64,000 nt of DNA, taken from assembly GCF_001975705.1 (NCBI RefSeq), contig NZ_CP015093.1, positions 2,542,001-2,606,000 of the forward strand. Direction: 5' to 3'. Numbering within the stretch: position 1 is the first letter of the stretch; every line of letters starts with the position of its first letter. Shown here piece after piece: positions 26,118 through 34,822 of this stretch. A model generated the notes under the pieces. That model saw nothing but the letters and a program-made list of their open reading frames with translations. It was not told the DNA's origin and did no database searches. This DNA is from Salipiger abyssi (lineage in GTDB: Bacteria; Pseudomonadota; Alphaproteobacteria; Rhodobacterales; Rhodobacteraceae). The position numbers and the translations under genes are program-made.

Positions 26118-28598
26118 ATGCCTCCCTTCGATCCGAGCGCCGCCCTTGGCGACATGGAAGATATCACCGGTGCGTTCGAGATCGAGGTGGTCGCCCGCTT
26201 CGACGACATCCTCGCGGGCTACTGGCAGCGGGTGATCGACTTTGGCAGCGGGCCCGGCACCGACAATATCCTTCTGGCGCAGGTCGAGAATACCTCGGAT
26301 ATGGTCTTTGCGATCTATCAGGACGGAGAAAGCCACCGGGTGACTGCGTCGGACGTCATTGTCGAGGGCGAGGTGGCGACCTGGAATATCGGGGTGGAGC
26401 CGGACGGGCTGATGTGGATCGCCAAGAACGGCGAGCGGCTGGCAGAGGCGCCGGGCGTGGTGCCCGCCGATACCGGTCGCCTCAACGAGCTTCTGGGCGA
26501 GTCGAACTGGGCCGACGATGCGCCGCTCGAAGGCGCGGTGCTGGGTATCGACGTGACCAACGAGGGCGAGACGGCGGATGACGGTTTCCTGAACGCGCCC
26601 GAGAATGTCGCTGGCGCGTTCAGGGTGGATGCGGCGGTGCGGTTTGACGACGTGGAGGGCCGCGCCTGGCAGGGCGTGTTCGACTTCGCCGACAGCGCCG
26701 GCACCAGCAGTATCGCGCTGACCCAGGACGGTGCCAGCAACGACATGACCTTTGTGATCGTGCAGGACGGCGAGACCCACAGCATCACCGCCGAGGACGC
26801 GATCACCGAGGGCGAGATGGCGCATTGGGCGGTGGGTGTAGATCCCGACGGCACGATGTGGATGGAGAGGGATGGCGAGCGGCTTGCCGAGGGGCAGGGG
26901 GTGGTTCCCGCCGATGTCGCGCGCGACGATCTGAGCGTGGGCGATGCCACCGAAGCCGGCGGTGCGGCCATCGACGGGGTGGTGCTGGATCTGACCGTGA
27001 CGCAGGACGGCACGCCGATGCCGCCGGAGGAGCCCGAAGAGCCCGTCGATCCGGAAGAGCCGGTTGACCCGGAAGGGCCGGTGGATCCGGTGCCGCCCGA
27101 AGAGCCCACGGTTTCCGATCCGCCCACCGAGCCGGGCGAGCCAGTCGCGGAGGACGAGATCCCTCAGATCGACGGGGCGTTCCGGATCGACGTCACCGTG
27201 CGCTTCGACGACCTTCAGGGCGCCTATTGGCAGCGGGTGGTGGATTTCGGCGACGGCCCCAACAGCAACAACATCATCCTCGGTCAGATCGAGAACACCG
27301 GCGACATGATGCTGGAGATCTGGGCCGAGGGCGAGGCGCATCGCGTGGTGGCAGAGGGTGCCATCGTGCAAGGCGAGACCGCCGAATGGAGCGCCGGGGT
27401 CGATCCGGACGGGCTGATGTGGATCGAGAAGGACGGCGCGCGGCTGGCGGAGGCCGAAGGCGTGGTGCCAGAGGATGTCGACCGCGAAAACCTGCTGGTC
27501 GGGGAATCGAACTGGCCGGAGGACGACGCGCTGGTGGGCGAGATCTCGGGCATCGAGGTCACCGCGCTCAGCGAGCCCTCCGATCCGGGAGCGGGCGATC
27601 CGACCGACCCGACCGACCCCGTCGATCCGGTGGACCCGACAGATCCCACCGACCCAACGGATCCGACCGACCCGACGGATCCGGGCGATCCGACACCTCC
27701 CGTGACCGGCGCCGGCGACATGATCTTTGTGGCGCATCAGGATGACGACCTGCTGTTCATGAACCCCACAATCAGCGATCTCATCGACGGCGACGCCCCG
27801 GTGACGACGGTTTACCTGACCGCTGGCGATGCCGGCATGGGCGAGGAATACTGGAGCGAGCGCGAGGCCGGCGAAAAGGACGCCTATGGCGAGATGGCGG
27901 GCGCCAATGACTGGGTCGATGAGACGGTCTCGATCTCGGTCGGCGGCGTCGATCATGAGATCGCCAGTTCCTATCTGGCCAGCGATCCCGATGTTCGGCT
28001 TTATTTCCTGCGCCTGCCCGACGGCTTTCAGGGCACCGGCTCCGAGACCTATGACGGTGAAAGCCTGGAGAAGCTCTGGGACGGGCGCATCGATACGATG
28101 ACCGCCGTCGACGGCAGCGCCACCTATAGCAGCGAAGAGCTGACCGGCGTGCTCACCCAGCTCATGGAGCGGCACACACCCGATCAGATCCACATTCAGG
28201 ACCATACCAGCGAACACACGGATCTTGAGCATTCCGACCATGTGCACGCCTCGGAATTCTCTGCCCAGGCGGCGGCGGAGTACAGCGGCGAACTGACGGT
28301 GACCAGCTACTACGGCTATGCCACCTGGGGCTTCGAGGAGAATGTCGAGGGCGCCGAGCACGAGGAGATGCGCGACATCTTCCTGCAATATGCCGCGCAT
28401 GACACGCAGGTCTGGGCGAGCGAGGGCATGCTGATCGATTCCTACGAGGAATGGCTGCAACGGGAATATGTGCTCGACCAGTACACTCATGACGGCACGG
28501 CGCTGGCCGCTCTGACAACCATGCCGCTGGAAGAGGCGGACGCTGCAAAGCAGATGCTCGACGAGGAAGAAGCGGACGTCGAGACAATTGTGGTCTGA
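26118..28598 (+). CDS. Large acidic protein: three LamG-like repeats and a C-terminal PIG-L deacetylase domain
   Basis: An 826-residue, strongly acidic protein with no N-terminal signal. Three related beta-rich repeats lie at about residues 15-148, 165-296 and 349-484, each with F..D..VRFDD, DFG/DFA, a QDGE or AEGE turn, and DGLMWI..DG.RLAE; they look like concanavalin-type (LamG_3-like) modules. Repeat 2 is the most divergent. Pro/Glu/Asp linkers follow (about 301-345 and 488-528, the latter DPT repeats). A PIG-L (GlcNAc deacetylase) domain starts at about 533: FVAHQDDDLLFMNP is the AHpDD metal motif and HSDHVHASEF (705-714) the second metal site. The acidic C-terminus ends ETIVV, compatible with type I export. 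ATG 26118 follows AGGAG. Substrate is unknown. Confidence 0.8.
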   Translation: MPPFDPSAALGDMEDITGAFEIEVVARFDDILAGYWQRVIDFGSGPGTDNILLAQVENTSDMVFAIYQDGESHRVTASDVIVEGEVATWNIGVEPDGLMWIAKNGERLAEAPGVVPADTGRLNELLGESNWADDAPLEGAVLGIDVTNEGETADDGFLNAPENVAGAFRVDAAVRFDDVEGRAWQGVFDFADSAGTSSIALTQDGASNDMTFVIVQDGETHSITAEDAITEGEMAHWAVGVDPDGTMWMERDGERLAEGQGVVPADVARDDLSVGDATEAGGAAIDGVVLDLTVTQDGTPMPPEEPEEPVDPEEPVDPEGPVDPVPPEEPTVSDPPTEPGEPVAEDEIPQIDGAFRIDVTVRFDDLQGAYWQRVVDFGDGPNSNNIILGQIENTGDMMLEIWAEGEAHRVVAEGAIVQGETAEWSAGVDPDGLMWIEKDGARLAEAEGVVPEDVDRENLLVGESNWPEDDALVGEISGIEVTALSEPSDPGAGDPTDPTDPVDPVDPTDPTDPTDPTDPTDPGDPTPPVTGAGDMIFVAHQDDDLLFMNPTISDLIDGDAPVTTVYLTAGDAGMGEEYWSEREAGEKDAYGEMAGANDWVDETVSISVGGVDHEIASSYLASDPDVRLYFLRLPDGFQGTGSETYDGESLEKLWDGRIDTMTAVDGSATYSSEELTGVLTQLMERHTPDQIHIQDHTSEHTDLEHSDHVHASEFSAQAAAEYSGELTVTSYYGYATWGFEENVEGAEHEEMRDIFLQYAAHDTQVWASEGMLIDSYEEWLQREYVLDQYTHDGTALAALTTMPLEEADAAKQMLDEEEADVETIVV
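27579..27701 (+). repeat. In-gene tandem repeat coding Asp-Pro-Thr linker
   Basis: Imperfect 6-9 bp units of the type GATCC(G/C)AC(C/A) code for a DPTDP/DPVDP linker of about 40 residues between the third LamG-like repeat and the deacetylase domain. Such runs are prone to slippage and length change. It is coding in frame and not an intergenic array. Confidence 0.8.
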
Positions 28599-28662
28599 CC
28601 TGCGCCCCTTGCGGCGGTCGGACGGATCGGCTTCAGTCGGGCTCTCGAAAGGAGTGCCCGAG

Positions 28663-29508
28663 ATGAGCCAAGCGCCCGCCGATGCCGATGCCCGCCGCGC
28701 GATTGCCCCGGTGATCTGCTACCCGCCGCAAACCCTGCCGCAGCCGGACATAGCGCTCTATGCTGCGGCGCTCGACCGGGCGGAGACAGTCTCTGTGGCG
28801 GTTGCCGCTCCGCGCGAGGCCTGCCATTTCCGCGTGAAGGCGGGCCAGTTCTTTCGCATCGTCAGCGTCGAGGGGCCGCAGGTCGGGGATCTCAACCTCT
28901 GGCAGGACGGCGATCTCTCCGAGCGGTTCTATTCCGGTAAGACCCGTGCGCTGCACGGCACCCATGTGAGCACCGGGCAGCGGCTGTGGTCTGCCTTCCC
29001 GCATCTGCGCCCGATGGCCACCATCGTCGAGGATACGCTCGACTGGTACGGGATCGACGCCTATGGCGGCGCGGTGCATGACGTGATCGGCACCCGTTGC
29101 GATCCCTATACTGGCAATCTGCTATCGGGCACGCAATACCACCATTGCTGCCATTCCAATCTGATCCGGGCGCTCTCCGATGCCACCGGCATGACGCCGC
29201 AAGAGGCCGAGCCACATGTGCATGATGTGCTGAATGTCTTCATGTGCACCGGCTTTACCCGCGATACCGGCCAGTATTTCATGAAGGCGAGCCCAGTGCG
29301 CCCGGGCGATCATCTGACGTTTTTCGCCGAGATCGACCTGCTGGGCGCGCTCAGCGCCTGTCCCGGCGGCGATTGTTCTTCGGAACACAGCTCCGATACC
29401 GCGCAATGCTATCCGCTGCGGGTGGAAATCCTTCAGCCGAAAGCGGGGGCGCTGGCCGGCTGGCAGTCTCCGGCGCGCAATGGCTATGACGGCAGCCATG
29501 GACGATAG
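28663..29508 (+). CDS. DUF1989 (urea carboxylase-associated family) protein
   Basis: A 281-residue soluble protein. FRVKAGQFFRIVSVEGPQVG with DLNLW, then SGKTRALHGTHVSTGQRLWS, and the Cys/His-rich TQYHHCCHSNLIRAL are typical of DUF1989 proteins, which occur beside urea carboxylase and allophanate genes. No such genes are here. Clustered His and Cys suggest a metal site. The ATG at 28663 follows GAAAGGAG; an upstream frame from 28588 is less likely. It stands alone between the deacetylase gene and convergent deoD. Confidence 0.8.
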   Translation: MSQAPADADARRAIAPVICYPPQTLPQPDIALYAAALDRAETVSVAVAAPREACHFRVKAGQFFRIVSVEGPQVGDLNLWQDGDLSERFYSGKTRALHGTHVSTGQRLWSAFPHLRPMATIVEDTLDWYGIDAYGGAVHDVIGTRCDPYTGNLLSGTQYHHCCHSNLIRALSDATGMTPQEAEPHVHDVLNVFMCTGFTRDTGQYFMKASPVRPGDHLTFFAEIDLLGALSACPGGDCSSEHSSDTAQCYPLRVEILQPKAGALAGWQSPARNGYDGSHGR

Positions 29509-29545
29509 GCGCGGCGTGCGCGCCTATCGGTAAGATCCTGTGCCG

Positions 29546-30259
29546 CTATTCGGCGGGGGCGAAGGCGGCTTCGAGTGCGATCTGCACCATGTCGCCGAAA
29601 GAGCTTTCCCGGTCCTCTGAAGAGAGCGACTTGTGGGACAGCAAATGATCGGATACGGTCAACACAGCGAGTGCCCGCGCGCCATGCCGCGCGGCAAGAT
29701 TGTAGAGTTCCGCTGTTTCCATCTCAACGCCGAGTATGCCGTGCCGTGTCATGATCTCATTGAGGTCTGGGCGTTCATCGTAGAATACGTCTGCGGAATA
29801 GATTCCGCCGACATGGTATTTTGTTTTTAGTGTTCTGGCTGATGAAACGGCTGCCGCCAGCAATTCGTAATTCGCACACGGAGAGAAGTTCAGTTCTCTG
29901 AATATTCCGGAAGATGGGGTAGAGAGCGACGAGGCCGTCATTGCCACAATGACGTCGCGCAATTCCACGCTCTCCTGCATGGCGCCGCAAGAGCCGATGC
30001 GGATCAACGTATTTACGCCATAATCGCGTATAAGCTCATTCGCATATATGGATAGGCTGGGCATTCCCATTCCCGAGCCATGGATGGTGACCCTGTGGCC
30101 CTGCCATGTGCCGGTGAAGCCAAGCATGCCGCGAACCCGGTTCACGCAAACCGGATCCTTCAGGAAGGTTTGCGCGGCCCATTCCGCCCGTAGCGGATCG
30201 CCGGGCAGAAGTACCGTTTCGGCAATCTGCCCGGGCTCCGCACCGATATGAATCGTCAT
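29546..30259 (-). CDS. deoD: Purine nucleoside phosphorylase, DeoD type
   Basis: A 237-residue cytosolic enzyme that splits purine (deoxy)nucleosides with phosphate. [20 protein letters not shown] with GDPLRAEW binds phosphate, IRIGSCGAM carries the Arg/Ser site, and [17 protein letters not shown] the ribose-binding Glu. SDHLLSH includes the base-binding Asp. The start overlaps the stop of the upstream H-NS-type gene (TAATG), so translation is probably coupled. The middle of the gene has a lower GC and different codon use from its neighbours (for example around 29790-29900), hinting at later acquisition. Confidence 0.93.
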   Translation of the reverse strand: MTIHIGAEPGQIAETVLLPGDPLRAEWAAQTFLKDPVCVNRVRGMLGFTGTWQGHRVTIHGSGMGMPSLSIYANELIRDYGVNTLIRIGSCGAMQESVELRDVIVAMTASSLSTPSSGIFRELNFSPCANYELLAAAVSSARTLKTKYHVGGIYSADVFYDERPDLNEIMTRHGILGVEMETAELYNLAARHGARALAVLTVSDHLLSHKSLSSEDRESSFGDMVQIALEAAFAPAE

Positions 30260-30570
30260 TACAGGGCCAGGTCTTCCAGCGATTTACCCGAGTCGAGCGC
30301 GCTGACCACCCAGTTGGGTTTGCGGCCACGTCCCGTCCATGTCTGCGAAGGATCGGAGGGGTTGGCGTATTTCGGCGCGCCTTTGGAGCCCTTGGTGCCA
30401 CCTGCCGAAAGGATCTCGTCGAGCGAGAAACCGAATTCCTTTGCGGCTTGTTCGGCGGCGCGTTTGGCTTCGGCGCGGCGCCGTGTGTCGATGGTCTTCA
30501 GGGCTTTCTCGACATCGTTCTTTAGCTGTTTCAGTTCGTCTTTCGAAAGGGCTTCGAGGTCGATATTCAT
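30259..30570 (-). CDS. H-NS/HvrA-type histone-like regulator
   Basis: A 103-residue DNA-binding protein. The N-terminal coiled-coil-like helix ([19 protein letters not shown]) serves for dimerisation, a basic linker follows, and the C-terminal core [20 protein letters not shown] carries the H-NS motif TWTGRGRKP that inserts into the minor groove of AT-rich DNA. The GAGACGAGC before the ATG is a weak ribosome site. HvrA and Spb of purple bacteria belong to this type. It is followed without a gap by deoD. Confidence 0.92.
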   Translation of the reverse strand: MNIDLEALSKDELKQLKNDVEKALKTIDTRRRAEAKRAAEQAAKEFGFSLDEILSAGGTKGSKGAPKYANPSDPSQTWTGRGRKPNWVVSALDSGKSLEDLAL

Positions 30571-30664
30571 GCTCGTCTCCGTTTTTTGTAGTGGGAGCTT
30601 CTTTTACAAGTGCAGGTTAATAACAAGACCACGTTTTGTGTCATGTCACATTTTCTTTAACGAA

Positions 30665-30703
30665 ATGCGAAAAGCCGCTCACCTTTTGGGCGAACGGCTT
30701 TAT
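30665..30703 (-). terminator. Probable terminator after ecm
   Basis: On the minus strand AAAGCCGTTC pairs with GAGCGGCTTT (one wobble) around CGCCCAAAAGGT, ending in CTTTT. It lies 31 bases beyond the ecm stop, in the 163-base gap that also holds the AT-rich promoter region of the H-NS-type gene. Confidence 0.55.
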
Positions 30704-30733
30704 TCATATTCTATTTTTATGCTGTGTCTGCGG

Positions 30734-32698
30734 TTATTCTGCGGCGACGGCCTCCGCATCGACCAGGGTCACGATATCCCTCATGATGGTGTTCAGCGCA
30801 AAGTCTTTCGGGGTGTAGACCTTGGCCACGCCCATCGCTTTCAGCCGCTTTGCATCCTCGTCCGGAATGATGCCGCCGACCACCACGGGAATATGCGAGA
30901 GCCCCTCTTCGCGCATCCGCTCCATCAGATCCTCGACGAGCGGGATATGGCTGCCCGAAAGGATCGAAAGCCCGACCACATGGGCGCCGGTCTTGGCGGC
31001 CTCGACGATTTGCTCCGGTGTCAGGCGGATGCCCTCATAGTCGATTTCCATGCCGCAATCGCGGGCGCGGAAAGCGATCTGTTCGGCGCCATTGGAATGG
31101 CCGTCGAGTCCCGGCTTGCCGACCAGAAAGCGCAGGCGCCGGCCGAGACGATCGCTGACCGCGTCCACCGCCTCGCGGATATCCTCCAGCCCCTCGGTCT
31201 TGTTGCTGACCGCTTTCGAAACGCCGGTGGGGCCGCGATATTCTCCGTGCACCGCGCGCATTTGCGAGGCCCATTCGCCGGTGGTCACCCCGGCTTTCGC
31301 CGCCGCGATAGAGGCGGGCATCACATTGCGCCCGTCTTTCGCCGCGGTACGCAGCGCCTCCAGCGCGGCTTTCACCGCCGCCTCGTCGCGCTCGGCGCGC
31401 CAGGCGTTCAGCCGGTCGATCTGCTCCTGCTCCACCGCCGGATCGACCACCATGATGCCGCCGTCTTCACCCATCAGCGGAGAAGGCTCGCCCTCGGTCC
31501 ATTTGTTGACGCCGACGACGATGGTCTCCTCGCGTTCGATGCGGTTCAGCCGCTCGGCATTGGCATCGACCAGGCGGCTTTTCATATAGTCGATGGCGCC
31601 GATGGCCCCGCCCATGGAGTCGATATTGGCCAGCTCCGCCCGGGCGCCGTCTTTCAGCGCCTCGACCTTGCCGTCGACCACCGGGTTGCCGTCGAAGAGA
31701 TCGCCATATTCCAGCAAGTCGGTCTCATAGGCCAGGATCTGCTGCATCCGCATCGACCATTGCTGGTCCCAGGGGCGGGGCAGGCCGAGCGCCTCGTTCC
31801 AGGCGGGAAGCTGCACCGCGCGGGCGCGGGCCTTTTTCGAGAGTGTCACCGCCAGCATCTCGATCAGGATGCGGTAGACGTTGTTTTCCGGCTGCTGTTC
31901 GGTGAGGCCCAGCGAGTTCACCTGCACGCCATAGCGGAAGCGGCGGAATTTCGGATCCTCCACGCCATAGCGCTCCATCAGGATCTCGTCCCAGAGATCG
32001 ACGAAGGCGCGCATCTTGCACATCTCGGTGACAAAACGGATGCCGGCATTCACAAAGAACGAGATCCGCCCGCAGAGTGCCGGGAAATCCTCGTCGGCGA
32101 CGCGGGGTTTCAGCTCGTCCAGCACCGCGATGCCGGTGGCCAGCGCAAAGGCCAGCTCCTGCTCGGGCGTCGCGCCGGCCTCTTGCAGGTGATAGGAACA
32201 CACGTTCATCGGGTTCCATTTCGGCACATTGGTATAGCAATACTCTGCCACGTCGCCGATCATCTTCAGCGATGGTTTCGGCGGGCAGATATAGGTGCCG
32301 CGCGACAGGTATTCCTTGATCAGGTCATTCTGCACCGTGCCTTGCAGCTTCGCGACATCCGCGCCCTGCTCCTCGGCCACCGCGATATAGAGCGCCAGCA
32401 GCCAGGGGGCGGTGGCGTTGATCGTCATCGAGGTGTTCATCTGTTCCAGCGGGATCTCGTCAAAGAGCGTCCGCATATCGCCCAGATGGCAGACCGGCAC
32501 GCCGACCTTGCCCACTTCGCCACGCGCGAGGATGTGGTCGCTGTCATAGCCCGTCTGTGTCGGCAGGTCGAAGGCCACCGAAAGCCCGGTCTGCCCGCGC
32601 GCCAGGTTGCTGCGATAGAGCGCGTTCGAGGCTTTCGCGGTCGAATGCCCGGCATAGGTGCGGATCAGCCAGGGGCGGTCTTTTTGAACGTCCGTCAT
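30734..32698 (-). CDS. ecm: (2R)-Ethylmalonyl-CoA mutase
   Basis: A cobalamin-dependent mutase that turns (2R)-ethylmalonyl-CoA into methylsuccinyl-CoA in the ethylmalonyl-CoA pathway. It has 654 residues, shorter than methylmalonyl-CoA mutase. The N-terminus DRPWLIRTYAGHSTA, with no long N-terminal extension, and the substrate barrel with GLSVAFDLPTQTGYDSDH fit Ecm. The C-terminal B12 domain has GKPGLDGHSNGAEQ (the DxHxxG motif). Three ATGs are possible (32716, 32710, 32698); 32698 has GGAG at a proper distance. It is divergent from ccr, as in related bacteria where these two genes are neighbours. Confidence 0.93.
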   Translation of the reverse strand: MTDVQKDRPWLIRTYAGHSTAKASNALYRSNLARGQTGLSVAFDLPTQTGYDSDHILARGEVGKVGVPVCHLGDMRTLFDEIPLEQMNTSMTINATAPWLLALYIAVAEEQGADVAKLQGTVQNDLIKEYLSRGTYICPPKPSLKMIGDVAEYCYTNVPKWNPMNVCSYHLQEAGATPEQELAFALATGIAVLDELKPRVADEDFPALCGRISFFVNAGIRFVTEMCKMRAFVDLWDEILMERYGVEDPKFRRFRYGVQVNSLGLTEQQPENNVYRILIEMLAVTLSKKARARAVQLPAWNEALGLPRPWDQQWSMRMQQILAYETDLLEYGDLFDGNPVVDGKVEALKDGARAELANIDSMGGAIGAIDYMKSRLVDANAERLNRIEREETIVVGVNKWTEGEPSPLMGEDGGIMVVDPAVEQEQIDRLNAWRAERDEAAVKAALEALRTAAKDGRNVMPASIAAAKAGVTTGEWASQMRAVHGEYRGPTGVSKAVSNKTEGLEDIREAVDAVSDRLGRRLRFLVGKPGLDGHSNGAEQIAFRARDCGMEIDYEGIRLTPEQIVEAAKTGAHVVGLSILSGSHIPLVEDLMERMREEGLSHIPVVVGGIIPDEDAKRLKAMGVAKVYTPKDFALNTIMRDIVTLVDAEAVAAE

Positions 32699-33123
32699 GT
32701 CGGTCTCCATCGGCAATCAGAATCAAATGGGTAAGCTTGTTGCGTTCGGGGTTGGATATGCGAAATATTATGTCTCGTCAATTCGCCGCGCTGCGGCGTT
32801 GCCGGGGCCGTTGCGTCACAGAGCGGCGCGCCGCCGCCGGTGCCGGGCCGGAGCTGCGATAAATCTAGCTGGATTGCGCGGCATCTGCCTATTCTGAACA
32901 GAATTCCGATCGGATCCGGCCCGGTCTGCGCCTCGGCAACCGGCATGGTGCCCGTGGTTTCTGCATCTGCTCGGTCATAAAATTACAAAATGCACCTTAG
33001 TCGTTGTTGCATTGTTGCGCGGCGATCTTTATCCAATCTTGTCGAAGCCCAGCGATTCTGCGCTGCGGCGCGAGGCATTCGCATAACAGGACCAGCACTG
33101 GTCACATCAGGAAGGAGGCCCCG
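32699..33123. promoter_or_regulatory. Divergent ecm/ccr promoter region (425 bases)
   Basis: No gene is seen. Visible elements are a direct repeat TTGTTGC-A-TTGTTGC at 33004-33018, a dyad GACCAG-CA-CTGGTC at 33090-33103 just before the ccr ribosome binding site (GGAAGGAGG, 33110-33118), a short dyad TTCTG-AA-CAGAA near 32894, and an AT-rich stretch at about 32980-33000. Which of these bind regulators is not known. Confidence 0.5.
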
Positions 33124-34410
33124 ATGGCTTTGGACACGCAAACCGGGATCGCGCCTTACGAGGCGCCGGAGAAAGACCTCTACGAGATCGGCGAAATGCC
33201 GCCCCTCGGCTATGTACCCAAGAAGATGTACGCTTGGGCGATCCGCCGCGAGCGTCACGGCGAGCCGGACAAGAGTTTCCAGAAGGAAGTTGTCGACACC
33301 TGGCAGATCGACAGCCACGAGGTTCTCGTGCTCGTGATGGCGGCGGGCGTGAACTATAACGGCGTCTGGGCCGGTCTGGGCGTGCCGATCTCGCCCTTCG
33401 ACGTGCACAAGCAGGAATATCACATCGCCGGCTCCGATGCCTCGGGCATCGTCTGGGCGGTGGGCGACAAGGTGAAGACCTGGAAGGTCGGCGACGAGGT
33501 CGTGATCCACTGCAACCAGGACGACGGTGACGACGAGGAGTGCAACGGCGGCGACCCGATGTTCTCGCCCACCCAGCGGATCTGGGGCTACGAGACCGGC
33601 GACGGCTCGTTCGCGCAGTTCGCCCGCGTGCAGGCCCAGCAGCTCATGCCGCGCCCCAAGCACCTGACCTGGGAAGAGAGCGCCTGCTACACGCTGACCC
33701 TGGCCACCGCCTACCGGATGCTCTTCGGGCACCACCCGCATGAGCTCAAGCCCGGGCAGAACGTGCTGGTCTGGGGGGCTTCGGGCGGGCTCGGCTCCTA
33801 TGCGATCCAGCTCATCAACACCGCCGGCGCCAACGCGATCGGGGTGATCTCGGAAGAGGACAAGCGCGATTTCGTGCTGGGGCTGGGCGCCAAGGGCGTG
33901 ATCAACCGGAAGGACTTCAAGTGCTGGGGGCAGCTGCCCACGGTCAACACGCCGGAATACAATGAGTGGATGAAAGAGGCCCGCAAGTTCGGCAAGGCGA
34001 TCTGGGACATCACCGGCAAGGGCGTGAATGTCGACATGGTCTTCGAGCACCCGGGGGAGGCGACCTTCCCGGTCTCCACGCTGGTCTGCAAGAAGGGCGG
34101 CATGGTGGTGATCTGCGCCGGCACCACCGGGTTCAACTGCACCTTCGACGTGCGCTACATGTGGATGCACCAGAAGCGTCTTCAGGGCTCGCATTTTGCG
34201 CATCTCAAGCAGGCTGCCAGCGCCAACCGGCTGATGGTCGAGCGGCGGCTCGATCCCTGCATGTCCGAGGTGTTCGAGTGGGATCAGATCCCCGATGCGC
34301 ACATGAAGATGCTTCGGAACCAGCACAAGCCCGGCAACATGTCGGTGCTGGTGCAGTCGCCCAAAACCGGGCTGCGCACCTTCGAAGAGGCACTGGCCGC
34401 GCGCGGCTGA
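33124..34410 (+). CDS. ccr: Crotonyl-CoA carboxylase/reductase
   Basis: The signature enzyme of the ethylmalonyl-CoA pathway: reductive carboxylation of crotonyl-CoA to (2S)-ethylmalonyl-CoA with NADPH and CO2. It has 428 residues. The medium-chain dehydrogenase fold shows AAGVNYNGVWAGLG, the nucleotide loop VLVWGASGGLGSYAIQ (about residues 217-232), and the C-terminal GTTGFNCTFDVRYMWM characteristic of Ccr. The ATG at 33124 follows GGAAGGAGG. A terminator follows. Together with ecm, mcl2 and mch in the window it indicates acetyl-CoA assimilation without the glyoxylate shunt. Confidence 0.96.
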   Translation: MALDTQTGIAPYEAPEKDLYEIGEMPPLGYVPKKMYAWAIRRERHGEPDKSFQKEVVDTWQIDSHEVLVLVMAAGVNYNGVWAGLGVPISPFDVHKQEYHIAGSDASGIVWAVGDKVKTWKVGDEVVIHCNQDDGDDEECNGGDPMFSPTQRIWGYETGDGSFAQFARVQAQQLMPRPKHLTWEESACYTLTLATAYRMLFGHHPHELKPGQNVLVWGASGGLGSYAIQLINTAGANAIGVISEEDKRDFVLGLGAKGVINRKDFKCWGQLPTVNTPEYNEWMKEARKFGKAIWDITGKGVNVDMVFEHPGEATFPVSTLVCKKGGMVVICAGTTGFNCTFDVRYMWMHQKRLQGSHFAHLKQAASANRLMVERRLDPCMSEVFEWDQIPDAHMKMLRNQHKPGNMSVLVQSPKTGLRTFEEALAARG

Positions 34411-34439
34411 TCCGCCTGCCACGAAACGGCCATGATTGA

Positions 34440-34474
34440 GCCCGCGAATCGGCCCTCCGGTTCGCGGGCTTTTG
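34440..34474 (+). terminator. Rho-independent terminator after ccr
   Basis: GCCCGCGAA (34440-34448) pairs perfectly with TTCGCGGGC (34461-34469), followed by TTTT. It lies 29 bases after the ccr stop. Confidence 0.9.
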
Positions 34475-34624
34475 TGTCAAAAACGGGGCAGCCTAAGTGT
34501 GATCAATGACTTCCATATTTTTGCCTCACTATTTCTGGGGAGTTGGAATTCGTGAATGTTGGCGCCTCTTGGGCACGTCTAAAGTGGATTTACTGATTGT
34601 TAATAATCCGCAGGAAGGCTTATG

Positions 34625-34822
34625 ATGCGACATGATTGGATCATCGACGTATTGACCGACCTGAAGACGTTTGCGCGCGCCAACTCCATGGACGCGCTGG
34701 CCGAGCAGTTGGATGAAGCTCAGCTCGTCGCACAGATCGAGATCGCGTCGAGCGCCGAAGGGAATGAACTTGGGCTTTGCGGCGGAAATGCCCGAAACAG
34801 GCGGGCTTCTGGAACGGCTTGA
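34625..34822 (+). CDS. Small protein encoded upstream of and overlapping luxR
   Basis: A protein of 65 residues, MRHDWIIDVLTDLKTFARAN onward (an ATG one codon earlier at 34622 is equally possible), with AGGAAGG before it. The first 45 residues form an amphipathic helical pattern with regular Leu/Ala spacing and acidic residues (ALAEQLDEAQLV); the last 18 residues overlap the start of luxR in another frame and are low-complexity. I recall similar short proteins beside LuxR genes in Roseobacters, but no function is assigned. Confidence 0.6.
   Translation: MRHDWIIDVLTDLKTFARANSMDALAEQLDEAQLVAQIEIASSAEGNELGLCGGNARNRRASGTA

Noticed and set aside
27579..27701. Regularly spaced short repeats that might suggest a CRISPR array
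   Set aside because: They are in-frame codons for Asp-Pro-Thr units with no unique spacers, inside the LamG-like/PIG-L gene.
25977..28490. An 837-codon open frame on the minus strand opposite the LamG-like/PIG-L gene
   Set aside because: Shadow of the repetitive coding sequence; repeats in it mirror the repeats of the sense gene.
30248..32734. An 828-codon open frame on the plus strand opposite ecm and the H-NS-type gene
   Set aside because: Shadow frame: it spans two real minus-strand genes with strong motifs, and its translation is His/Asp/Gly-rich without domains.
34498..34507. TGTGATCAAT upstream of the luxR locus, resembling the sdh/suc palindrome
   Set aside because: Single and imperfect (one half-site broken), without the second site at 20-21 bases; probably chance.
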